15,951 nucleotides of DNA from GW2011-AR1 sp964384965 (GTDB lineage: Archaea; Nanobdellota; Nanobdellia; Pacearchaeales; GW2011-AR1): the NCBI GenBank assembly GCA_964384965.1, contig CAYLLR010000017.1, positions 1 to 15,951 of the forward strand, written 5' to 3'. A program made the position numbers and the translations under genes. The notes under the pieces are model-generated. The model searched no databases, had not been told where the DNA came from, and saw only the letters and a program-made list of their open reading frames with translations. Positions 5,660 through 12,823 of the stretch are shown one piece after another (the first letter of the stretch is position 1; every line of letters starts with the position of its first letter).

Positions 5660-5950
5660 AAAAGATATGTGGAACGTTATTTCGGTTCCTTAAACAAGAT
5701 TGGGTTTGTCTTTTAGAAAAGGAAATTTTTCAATTGATTGAAAAATCAGGTCAATTTAAGAATAAGAGAGATGTTTTTTATATAAAAATTTATTTTTATC
5801 TCCCAATTTTCTTTGGGTCCGTATTATGTGGCAATTTTTTTCTAATAAAACTCTTATAAATTTCGTTTTAATATTGAAAATTCAAAAATAGTATAATTTC
5901 TTAAAATTATTAGATCATTTTTAATAAATAATTGCCACTCCTTTTGGTTG
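5660..5950. other. gene-free region with several inverted repeats
   Basis: No convincing ORF occurs here on either strand, but there are several self-complementary elements. GGAAC/GTTCC is at 5671-5689. ATTTTTCAAT/ATTGAAAAAT with a 2-nt centre is at 5725-5746. CCCAA/TTGGG is at 5802-5817. A long-range pair, GTGGCAATT (5828-5836) with AATTGCCAC (5930-5938), encloses a second nested pair, TCTAATAA (5841-5848) with TTATTAGA (5907-5914). This could be a structured RNA, a small MITE-like element bounded by the 9-bp repeats, or a regulatory region between two divergent genes. The strand is not determined. Confidence 0.35.
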
Positions 5951-6012
5951 TTATTAAAGGTTTTCTAATTTTTGTTAGTTTTCAGTTGATTGAACCCCTT
6001 TCAAAACAACAA

Positions 6013-6034
6013 ACTTTATATATGACTATAAAGT
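6013..6034 (+). promoter_or_regulatory. TATA box embedded in an inverted repeat
   Basis: ACTTTATA and TATAAAGT form an 8-bp inverted repeat with a 6-bp spacer. The left arm and spacer include the TATA box TTTATATA, centred about 26 nt before ATG 6044. The arrangement suggests an operator overlapping the promoter, so the downstream gene may be repressed by a dimeric regulator. Confidence 0.45.
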
Positions 6035-6043
6035 AGTAAATAT

Positions 6044-6514
6044 ATGAAAAAGGAATTTGTTGGAGAAAATTATGGGTTTCCGATTGACCATATTTATTAT
6101 GGGTTATCCAATTCTAATCTCCGAGAGGCATATGAAGAATGTATCTTAAATAGATCCGAGGAGGGACCCCTTATTATTAATGAAATTTTGAGAAGATGCG
6201 GAGGTTCAAAATATTTTAAAGCTTTTTTGAAAGGGGTAAATTTTGGAGAAAGTGATTGGGATTCATTAAAACTTTTTAATATTAGCAGGCAGATGAAGAT
6301 TAATTATAAGGATATTTTTGAAAATCAGAATACCAAAAGATATTTGTTAAAAAATAAAATCCATTATTCCGCACTTCGTTCAGGAAAAAATAAGAAAACT
6401 GGGAAGATTGTTTATGAGCCGATTGATAGTTGTAAGGGTAGTAGAATTGGGAAAGTTTTTCAGAGAATCTGTGAAAGGGGAGAAAAACTGGAAAGAATAA
6501 TCAATGAATCTTAA
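6044..6514 (+). CDS. protein of unknown function (156 aa)
   Basis: I do not recognise this soluble protein. It has no signal peptide or membrane segment. The N-terminal half contains a helical region with NLREAYEECILNRSEE and LIINEILRRCGG. The C-terminal third is basic (HYSALRSGKNKKTGK, then SRIGKVFQRICERGEKLERI) and could bind nucleic acid. Three or more cysteines are scattered and do not form an obvious metal site. The start is supported by a TATA box at the leaderless distance, inside an inverted repeat. The stop lies 42 bp before FEN1, which has its own TATA-like sequence. Codon use resembles the neighbours, so it looks like a resident gene. Confidence 0.7.
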   Translation: MKKEFVGENYGFPIDHIYYGLSNSNLREAYEECILNRSEEGPLIINEILRRCGGSKYFKAFLKGVNFGESDWDSLKLFNISRQMKINYKDIFENQNTKRYLLKNKIHYSALRSGKNKKTGKIVYEPIDSCKGSRIGKVFQRICERGEKLERIINES

Positions 6515-6556
6515 TAAATAAGTTAAATATTTAATCTGTTTTTCCCTTATTTTCCA

Positions 6557-7594
6557 ATGGGATTAAATATACGTGAAATTATTTCTAGAAAGGAGTTGGA
6601 ATTTTCTGAATTAAAAGGAAAAGTTGTTTGTGTTGACGCTTTCAATGTTCTTTATCAATTTTTGTCAACGATTCGACAAATAAATGGAAATCCTTTAAGG
6701 GATGAAAAGGGAAATATTACCTCCCACCTTTCAGGAATCTTTTATAGAAACATGGCCTTGTTAAAGGAAGGAATAAAACTTATTTATGTGTTTGATGGAT
6801 GTCCTCCAGATTTAAAATCTAAAATTCATAAAAAACGGATTGAAGCAAGGAAATTAGCAAAGGAAAAATATGAGGAAGGAAAGCGTGACGGAAACATTGA
6901 AATTATGAGAAAATATGGTTCTCAGTTGATTAGGTTAGAGGATGGGATGATTGAAGAATCTAAAGAGCTTTTGGAGGCTATGGGTATTCAAATTATTCAG
7001 GCACCTGGAGAGGGTGAGGCTCAGGCGTCTTATTTATCTAAGAAAAAAGGGGTTTATGGAGTTGTAAGTCAGGATTATGATTCATTGATTTTTGAAACTC
7101 CAGTTTTGATTAGGAATTTAACGGTTTCGAGGAAAAAGAAAACTTATTCAGGATATATTGAAGTTAAGCCAGAAAAAATTATCTTAAAAGATTTATTAAA
7201 TGATTTGAAGATAAATCAAGATCAATTCATTTGTTTGGCAATCCTTGTAGGAACGGATTATAATCCTAAAGGGATTCCAAGAATTGGTCAAAAAAAAGCT
7301 TTACAAATTGTAAGGGATTTTAAAATTCCTGAAAAGATTTTTGAGTCCGTAAAAGATAAAATGGATTTGCTGGAAAGTGAAGATAAATTTGATTGGAAAG
7401 CTATTTTTGATTTACTTAAAAATCCGGATATTAGGGATTTTGAAATAAGATTTCCCGAATTTAATCCCGAAAAGATTAAAGAAATTTTAATTTTGCGACA
7501 CGGATTTAGTGAAGAACGTATTAATAATCAGTTGGAAAAATTAGAGAAATTCCGAAAGGAAAAAAATCAAAAAAGTTTGAGTAAGTGGTTTTAA
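6557..7594 (+). CDS. fen: flap endonuclease 1 (FEN1)
   Basis: This 345-aa structure-specific nuclease removes 5' flaps during Okazaki-fragment maturation and repair. The N and I nuclease regions are both complete. Metal-binding acids are visible at D27 (CVDAFN), D80 (VFDG), E152 and E154 (GEGEAQA), D173 and D175 (SQDYDS) and D234 (GTDYN). A helix-hairpin-helix DNA-binding turn follows (GIPRIGQKKAL, about 239-249). The last eight residues, QKSLSKWF (338-345), form a textbook PCNA-interacting box. The N-terminus MGLNIREII matches the family start, where the residue after Met enters the active site. A TATA-like TTAAATATTTAATC at 6523-6536 precedes it. RFC subunits further right belong to the same PCNA-centred machinery but are not in an operon with it. 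Confidence 0.96.
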   Translation: MGLNIREIISRKELEFSELKGKVVCVDAFNVLYQFLSTIRQINGNPLRDEKGNITSHLSGIFYRNMALLKEGIKLIYVFDGCPPDLKSKIHKKRIEARKLAKEKYEEGKRDGNIEIMRKYGSQLIRLEDGMIEESKELLEAMGIQIIQAPGEGEAQASYLSKKKGVYGVVSQDYDSLIFETPVLIRNLTVSRKKKTYSGYIEVKPEKIILKDLLNDLKINQDQFICLAILVGTDYNPKGIPRIGQKKALQIVRDFKIPEKIFESVKDKMDLLESEDKFDWKAIFDLLKNPDIRDFEIRFPEFNPEKIKEILILRHGFSEERINNQLEKLEKFRKEKNQKSLSKWF

Positions 7595-7659
7595 GATGTT
7601 ATTATTCTAAAAAGACAACACATCAAAAGATTTATAAAACCTAAAAAATTAATTTATTA

Positions 7660-8388
7660 ATGAAAGAATTATCGGATATATTTAGTGAAGAAGGGGATTT
7701 TTCTTTATCTATTAAATTAGACAAGAAGGAGGCCTTTTATAAAGAGTTAAAGAGTTTTACCGGGGACACTTTTTATAATAATCTTTTCTATGGATTAAAT
7801 TTTGTAAGGAAAATTGATAATTATTTAAGCTTGCACTTTAATAAAGAACGTTATGAGGAAAAACTAATGTTTGCAGAAGCGCAAATTTTTAAATCTTCAA
7901 AGATTGAGGACACCGCAAAAGAATATAAATTACAAATAGAAGAGGAAATAAATTTCGTTGAAAGAATTTATAAATTCAAAAAAGAAAACATAAAAGAATC
8001 AGATAAAAATTTATCTAATTTATTTAAAGAGTATGAAAAGAAAAAAGAAAAATTTTATAACTCTAAGAAATTCTTATCGGGAAAAATTAAGAATTTTTTT
8101 AATAAGTTTTATAGAAAATTCTCTTTAGATAAAAATAGAAAGGATTCTAAGGATTATGAATCTGGAATAGATTTTGATGTAACAAAATTAGATTATAAAA
8201 GGAGCAAAAAGAGATTGAAAAGTTCTAAAAAGTATTTGATAAAAGAATTTAGAAACTTTGATTATCTTAAAGATAAATTAACTTCATTATACAAAGAACA
8301 CACCAAAATTGAGGGGGCAATTTATAATGCTTCACTTAGTAAAATATTTTACAAAGATTATCTCGTTTTATCGAAGATAATTTATTAA
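7660..8388 (+). CDS. Lys-rich coiled-coil protein of unknown function (242 aa)
   Basis: No known domain was recognised. The protein is highly charged and largely helical. Long stretches rich in Lys and Glu, at about residues 65-145 and 175-225, look like coiled coils. A basic, aromatic middle (KNFFNKFYRKFSLDKNRKDSK, residues about 144-164) separates them. There is no signal peptide or clear membrane span. A good TATA box, TTTATAAAAC at 7631-7640, preceded by an A-rich BRE-like stretch, lies about 26 nt before the ATG. The TATA box supports both the reality of the gene and the chosen start. It follows FEN1 by 65 bp but is probably transcribed separately. A structural or filament-like role is possible; nothing in the context points to one. 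Confidence 0.7.
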   Translation: MKELSDIFSEEGDFSLSIKLDKKEAFYKELKSFTGDTFYNNLFYGLNFVRKIDNYLSLHFNKERYEEKLMFAEAQIFKSSKIEDTAKEYKLQIEEEINFVERIYKFKKENIKESDKNLSNLFKEYEKKKEKFYNSKKFLSGKIKNFFNKFYRKFSLDKNRKDSKDYESGIDFDVTKLDYKRSKKRLKSSKKYLIKEFRNFDYLKDKLTSLYKEHTKIEGAIYNASLSKIFYKDYLVLSKIIY

Positions 8389-9015
8389 TTAAACAGCTAA
8401 ACTTTTTAGTATCTTTGGAAAATAAAATTCGTATTTAATTCTTTTAAAATAAAATATCTTTTTATTTTTTTATTAAATATAAAAAAGATTTATTTTTATA
8501 AATTAGACATATAAAATAGATTGAATTAATTGGATGTGAATAATTGATTTAAGAATTTTTGAAGTTAATTAATTTCCTTTGAATGTTTTGTGGTTTGATG
8601 GAAGATGTTTAATTCAAATTATTTGAAATTTCTATAATTTCTAAATAGGTCAACGTCGAGCGTTAGAGGGATTTAACTAAATGTCTCCGAGGAAGGCGTA
8701 AAAAGAAGGTAAATCAATTTTTATCCTTATTTCTCCGAATTATTTCCCAGTTTATTGAGAGTATAAAAACTTAAAAAATTATTAAACTGCTAAAATTCTT
8801 TAAAGCTCGACGGGAAATAAACTTTTTAAATCTGTTCATAATTTTTTTAAGGCACAATATTTCTTCACATTAAATTCATTAAACAATTCAACAGATTGAT
8901 AAATTAATTAGGTATTAAGGATTGAGAATTTTGAAATTAATTAATTTTTTAGATGCATCATTTTTTATCCAGAAGGGTTTTTTTCTATTTGGAATCTTTT
9001 CATAATTTTTTTACT
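8389..9015. other. long gene-free AT-rich region
   Basis: 627 bp without a supported ORF. It contains the GC-richer candidate RNA at 8654-8812. It also holds two copies of an imperfect direct repeat, GAATTTTTGAAGTTAATT and following (8553-8575) and GAATTTTGAAATTAATTAAT and following (8926-8947). They match over about 22 nt, with one indel and one mismatch. The rest is low-complexity A/T. Confidence 0.5.
8654..8812. ncRNA. candidate structured RNA closed by an 8-bp GC-rich helix
   Basis: CGTCGAGC (8654-8661) is perfectly complementary to GCTCGACG (8805-8812), with 143 nt between. The flanks and interior include unusual GC-rich words for this genome (GTCTCCGAGGAAGGCG at 8682-8697). A smaller hairpin is possible from AAGGTAAA (8707-8714) with TTTATCCTT (8719-8727). 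Possible TATA boxes exist on both sides (TCTATAATTT at 8631-8640 on plus; GATTTAAAAAG at 8822-8832 on minus), so the strand is unresolved. I found no SRP, RNase P, 5S or C/D-box consensus. The pairing could be chance, but an 8-bp pairing of six G/C pairs is rare in this background. Confidence 0.35.
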
Positions 9016-9933
9016 TTAAGTTATGAACTCCTCTGGTTTTAGGGAAGATGATTTTGTTTCTTTCAATCTTTCTTTTAAATATTTAATTTGTTNNNNNNNN
9101 NNNNNNNNNNNNNNNNNNNNNNNNNNNNNNNNNNNNNNNNNNNNNNNNNNNNNNNNNNNNNNNNNNNNNNNNNNNNNNNNNNNNNNNNNNNNTGTTTCTT
9201 TCAATCTTTCTTTTAAATATTTAATTTGTTCCATTACTTCTTTAGCTTTTCCAAATTCTTTTTTTCTCATAGATTTAGAGTATATCTTTTCTAATTTTTT
9301 TATTTCTTTTAAAATTTTTCTTTCCGAATTTAATAATTTTTTTCGAGGGAATTTTCCCCCAATCCATTTTGCACCATCCCAACTTTTTCTTCCAATATAA
9401 CTGGCTGTTCTCTTATGAATTATCCAAGCGAGAAATAAAAATACCAGGCCAATTACGATTCCCGCTCCTTTTGTATAAATTACTCCAATTAAAGAGAGTG
9501 TAATTAAAACTATTCCTAAAATTTCAAAGAGGATGGAGAAAAAATTTCTAATTCCTTTCTTTATTAAGATTATTAATGCAATTATCGCCGTAATCATCCA
9601 GAGAATTGTGGGCAGGATCTCCTGTGTGATTCCTAAATTATAAATAGCATCCTCAAAAGAGAGTCCCGAGGACATAATTCCCCATATTGAAAAGGCTGAG
9701 ACCGTCAGTGAAATTATCCACCTTACAGCAGAATTTTCTGCAAAAGGAGTTCTTCCAAGAACAAAATAAATTATTGTAAAAATCGTTATAAAAAACAAAG
9801 CTGTCAAATAGATTGGAATATTAAAACTTGAAAAAAGTCCTCCGAAGGAAAAGTCGTTGAAGCTCCCCCCGTATGCTAAAATTGTGTTCAAACTTAAGGT
9901 TAAGACAAATATTGGTAAGGGATATTTTCTCAT
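9016..9933 (-). CDS. multi-pass membrane protein with cytoplasmic coiled coil, interrupted by an assembly gap
   Basis: The frame runs from ATG 9933 to the stop at 9016 through 100 N. The N-terminus (MRKYPLPIFVLTLSLNTILA) looks like a signal peptide or first span. Further spans follow at about residues 37-60, 70-90, 105-123 and 129-172, with GRTPFAENSAVRWIISLTVS between two of them, a pattern I associate with DPANN membrane proteins. The C-terminal part, from about residue 195, is charged and probably a coiled coil (SERKILKEIKKLEKIYSK, then KEFGKAKEVMEQIKYLKERL). The 38 nt before the gap are repeated exactly after it. Collapsing one copy and the N-run removes 138 nt, keeps the frame, and leaves a protein of about 259 residues. 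Its promoter (AAATTTAAAAAG region, minus strand, about 9953-9963) diverges from that of the Trm5-like gene. No function is assigned. Confidence 0.75.
   Translation of the reverse strand: MRKYPLPIFVLTLSLNTILAYGGSFNDFSFGGLFSSFNIPIYLTALFFITIFTIIYFVLGRTPFAENSAVRWIISLTVSAFSIWGIMSSGLSFEDAIYNLGITQEILPTILWMITAIIALIILIKKGIRNFFSILFEILGIVLITLSLIGVIYTKGAGIVIGLVFLFLAWIIHKRTASYIGRKSWDGAKWIGGKFPRKKLLNSERKILKEIKKLEKIYSKSMRKKEFGKAKEVMEQIKYLKERLKETXXXXXXXXXXXXXXXXXXXXXXXXXXXXXXXXXXQIKYLKERLKETKSSSLKPEEFIT
9093..9192. other. assembly gap (100 N) flanked by an exact 38-nt duplication
   Basis: A run of 100 N, a conventional placeholder of unknown length. The 38 nt ending at 9092 (9055-9092) are identical to the 38 nt beginning at 9193 (9193-9230). 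Two contig ends that overlap but were not merged give exactly this pattern, so the true sequence probably has one copy and no gap. A genuine tandem repeat is the alternative. Confidence 0.85.
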
Positions 9934-10012
9934 ATTTAGATTAAGAAATTCAAATTTAAAAAGATATCCTATTTTATGGAAGATTTTTAAAGTATTTTTA
10001 AGTTGTAAATTT

Positions 10013-10801
10013 ATGGTTCATCGAGCGTTTAACTTGTTGGGAAATCTTGCGATTGTCAATTTTCCAGAGAAAATTTCCAAATTTGAAAAGGTAAAATTTG
10101 CAAAAAATTTGTTGAAGAAAAATAAAAACATAAAATCTGTTTTTGAAAAATCTGGAAATTTTAAGGGAAGGCTTAGAAAACAGAAAACTAATTTTTTGGC
10201 GGGTGAAAAAACAAGGGAAGTTTTGTATAGGGAAAATGGGTGTACTTTCAGATTTAATATTGACGAGACGTATTTTTCTCCTCGTTTGTCAAACGAAAGA
10301 AAAGAAATTGCGGGTTTGATGAAAAAAAATCAGGAGGTTTTAGTTATGTTTTCTGGAGTTGGTCCTTTTTCAATTGTTCTTGCTAAAAATTCTCCTGCTA
10401 AGAAAATTTATTCTAATGAATTAAATAGAAAGGCAAATTTTTATCAAAAAGAAAACATTTTTAGAAACAAGGTTGAGGATAAAATAGAACTTCTTCCAGG
10501 GGATATAAAAAAAATCGCTTTAAAGTTAAAAAATAAAAGAAAAAAATTTGATGTGATTGTGATGCCTCGACCACAGCTTAAGGATAATTTTCTTAAAGAA
10601 GCTTTTTTTTTGTCTAAAAAAGGCACGACAATTTATTATTATGATTTTTGTAAAATTGAAGAAATTGATAAAAGGGTGGAAATGATTAAGAATTTTTCTA
10701 AAGAGTTCAAAAAGAAAATTAAAATTATAAATATGAAAGAAGCAGGGGAGATTGCACCTTTTAAAGTGAGATTAAGGATAGATTTTAAGGTTTTGAATTG
10801 A
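10013..10801 (+). CDS. tRNA (guanine-37-N1) methyltransferase, Trm5-like, short form
   Basis: This SAM-dependent Rossmann methyltransferase of the Trm5/COG2520 family would methylate G37 next to the anticodon and so prevent frameshifting. The Trm5 pattern FNLLGNLAIVNFP is at residues 6-18. YFSPRLSNER is at 87-96, a hallmark of the family. The SAM loop VMFSGVGPFSI is at 111-121, and the acidic ribose-binding residue follows in YSNELNR. The motif corresponding to NLPxxA is divergent (VMPRPQLKDNFL, 183-194). I start at ATG 10013, not the in-frame ATG at 9857, because homology begins there. A TATA-like TTTTTAAAG at about 9984-9991 lies 25 nt upstream, and the longer version would run into the divergent neighbour. 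The 262-aa product lacks the N-terminal D1 domain of full-length Trm5. Confidence 0.82.
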   Translation: MVHRAFNLLGNLAIVNFPEKISKFEKVKFAKNLLKKNKNIKSVFEKSGNFKGRLRKQKTNFLAGEKTREVLYRENGCTFRFNIDETYFSPRLSNERKEIAGLMKKNQEVLVMFSGVGPFSIVLAKNSPAKKIYSNELNRKANFYQKENIFRNKVEDKIELLPGDIKKIALKLKNKRKKFDVIVMPRPQLKDNFLKEAFFLSKKGTTIYYYDFCKIEEIDKRVEMIKNFSKEFKKKIKIINMKEAGEIAPFKVRLRIDFKVLN

Positions 10802-10864
10802 TTTAAATTAATTTTAGTTTTATTAATAGTTAATTTTATAATGTTTTTTTTGTTGATTTTTAAA

Positions 10865-11149
10865 ATGAATAATGTAGAAGTCACAAAAGAAAAATTAGAG
10901 AATTATTTTGATGTTACGAATAAGGCATTTGAAATTATTCAAAAGAATGTTGTCGAGGGAGAAGAAAAAGGGGCTGAAGAAGTTTTTTCGATGGTAAAGA
11001 ATTATCTTTCTGATGCGAAATATTTTGAAGGTAGGGGAGAATTTGTAGATGCATTTGCTGCATTAAACTATGCACATGGATGGATAGATTGTGGAGTTCG
11101 ATTGGGAATTTTTGATGTTCATGACGATAAATTATTTACTATAAACTAA
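10865..11149 (+). CDS. DUF357 family protein
   Basis: The 94-aa protein matches the archaeal DUF357 pattern: a helical bundle with YFDVTNKAFEIIQKN near the start, then the conserved SDAKYFEGRGEFVDAFAALNY followed by AHGWIDCGVRLGIF. The function of the family is unknown; it is common in archaea and often near information-processing genes. An in-frame ATG eight codons earlier (10841) would add a hydrophobic MFFLLIFK. I prefer 10865 because the TATA box TTTATAATG at 10835-10843 is then at the leaderless distance of about 26 nt, and the extension is unlike the family. It follows the Trm5-like gene by 63 bp and is probably transcribed from its own promoter. Confidence 0.82.
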   Translation: MNNVEVTKEKLENYFDVTNKAFEIIQKNVVEGEEKGAEEVFSMVKNYLSDAKYFEGRGEFVDAFAALNYAHGWIDCGVRLGIFDVHDDKLFTIN

Positions 11150-11425
11150 ATAATAGAAATCTAATTTTGAAATTAAAAATTTTGTATAACAAAGAATTAA
11201 GCGAAAGAATACGCATGAAATAAAATTATTTCTGAGGAAGTGTAGATTTAACATTATTTAGGTTTCAGAGCATTATTTAATTAAAATTTCGAAAGGGTTC
11301 TTCTGGAGGGAAAGTTCGGAGGAGATGAAGATACCTTAAATTCCTTTCAATGATGGAAGACTAAAGAAGTTTATTACATCTTATAATAAATCGTTTTTTG
11401 AATATCTTGTTTTGATAATTTCATT

Positions 11426-12739
11426 TTATAATTCTTTCTTTTCAGCGACGGCAGTTGGGGCTTCTCCACCATGCCAAGTAAATCTTGGTCTCATTTTTAT
11501 CGGATAAATTCTTTCGGAGTTATCATCCAGAATTATAGCAGAACCTTTTATACTGGGAAGATCGTTCATATATTCTTGAATGGTGTTGGTTAGATAGCTC
11601 TGCATCATGTTATTTAATGCTTCGATATCTGGTTTTGACGTTACTCTATGGGAAAGGATTATGTCGGATTGGGTCATTACATCGGTATGTATTTTTCCCG
11701 GTTGTTGTGTGGCAAGAACAAGTGAAATTCCCGGTTGACGTCCTTCTCTCAATATTTGAATTAGTGCATCTGTTGAAATTATTTTTTCATTTAGGGGAAG
11801 AAATTCGTGGGCTTCATCGATAAAAAGCCAAACGAGGGGAGATTCTTTTTTTTCTGTGGTTCCTGAATAGTCCAATCCTTTTGAAATCGATTTTACTTCT
11901 TCAATTCTTCGGGAATTCATTCTTTCCTGAAATAGTTTTCTGGAAATAAGGCTTATTACGAGTGCTCTAACGTTAAATGATCCAATAGAATTATAAGAAC
12001 TAAGGTCAAGTACTGATGTTAATCCCCCTTTTATCAAATCTTTCGTTTTCGTTGGTTTAATCTTTTCTTTGGCGAAAATACCCCAACTATCTGCTGCTTC
12101 AAAAAGACCAGCAGCAGCATTTATTGTTTCAACGGAACTTTTTCTATCTTTCTCTATTTCTTGGATGATTTTTCTTATTGTGAAGTTTTTTCTTTCATCT
12201 TTTAGTCTTATTAGGGTTCTTTCAATTAAAACTGAAACGGGGTCAATTAATTTAAGACCAAAGGTGATTGTCCAGTCTTCTGGTTCTAATTCGGCTGGGT
12301 CGAGTGCAAAAATTTCGTCGACAGGAATATCTTTTTCTATAAATTCATTATAATGCCCAAAAGGAACAAAAATTTTAATTGGAAGTTTTTTTGGTTTCAT
12401 TCCCCATTCTTGAAGCAATTCTTTATCTTTTTCATTTTCATATTTCATTGTCCAGTAAATTCCCATTGTATCAAAAATTAGTGAAGCAATATTTTGTGAA
12501 ACTTCTTTTTTTAAGTTAGAAATTTCCTCTGTTAAAATTCCTAAAGTGTATGATTTTCCACTTCCACGTTTTCCAGAGACGAGGATAACGTGACTTCTTG
12601 CGACATCGAGATAAATATTGTTGGAAAGGGAACTATATTGTCCCATCTTTACATATCCTTTTCCAATATAAATTAACCCTTCTTTTCCAAGGAGTTTTTT
12701 ATCTCCTTTATTCCTCCCAATTATAATATCGTATGCCAC
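11426..12739 (-). CDS. HerA-type FtsK/VirD4-superfamily ATPase
   Basis: The 437-aa protein is a HerA-like (DUF87) motor ATPase. The Walker A loop GKRGSGKS is at 56-63, preceded by RSHVILVS. Walker B, VWLFIDEAHEFLP, is at 303-315 with D308 and E309. Motif LREGRQPGISLVLATQQP at 330-347 contains the sensor glutamine and the arginine-rich segment typical of these hexamers. A basic beta-rich N-terminus of about 50 residues takes the place of the HerA barrel. HerA works with the NurA nuclease in DNA end resection; no nurA, mre11 or rad50 is visible here, so the partner is unknown and the gene may be a HerA paralogue with another task. A TATA-like TTTTTATATTTT (plus-strand reading, 12764-12775) lies about 30 nt upstream. 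It is on the same strand as the RFC genes. Confidence 0.88.
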   Translation of the reverse strand: MAYDIIIGRNKGDKKLLGKEGLIYIGKGYVKMGQYSSLSNNIYLDVARSHVILVSGKRGSGKSYTLGILTEEISNLKKEVSQNIASLIFDTMGIYWTMKYENEKDKELLQEWGMKPKKLPIKIFVPFGHYNEFIEKDIPVDEIFALDPAELEPEDWTITFGLKLIDPVSVLIERTLIRLKDERKNFTIRKIIQEIEKDRKSSVETINAAAGLFEAADSWGIFAKEKIKPTKTKDLIKGGLTSVLDLSSYNSIGSFNVRALVISLISRKLFQERMNSRRIEEVKSISKGLDYSGTTEKKESPLVWLFIDEAHEFLPLNEKIISTDALIQILREGRQPGISLVLATQQPGKIHTDVMTQSDIILSHRVTSKPDIEALNNMMQSYLTNTIQEYMNDLPSIKGSAIILDDNSERIYPIKMRPRFTWHGGEAPTAVAEKKEL

Positions 12740-12823
12740 CTTATAATAGATTGTCTAAAGGGGTTTTTATATTTTTTATTAATACCTTAAATTTTTAAAG
12801 GTCTCTTTGTGTTGTTTTAATTT

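Noticed and set aside
8654..8812. Identification of the gene-free structured region as SRP RNA, RNase P RNA or 5S rRNA
   Set aside because: The words GAGGAAGG and similar recall these RNAs, but the conserved SRP loop, the RNase P core motifs and the 5S pattern are not present.
9857..10012. 52-residue N-terminal extension of the Trm5-like gene
   Set aside because: It overlaps the divergent membrane-protein gene, lacks family similarity, and leaves the TATA box of the shorter form inside the coding region.
11150..11425. Box C/D sRNA in the gap before the HerA-like gene
   Set aside because: ATGATGG and partial D-box-like words occur, but no properly spaced C, D', C' and D boxes could be assembled on either strand.
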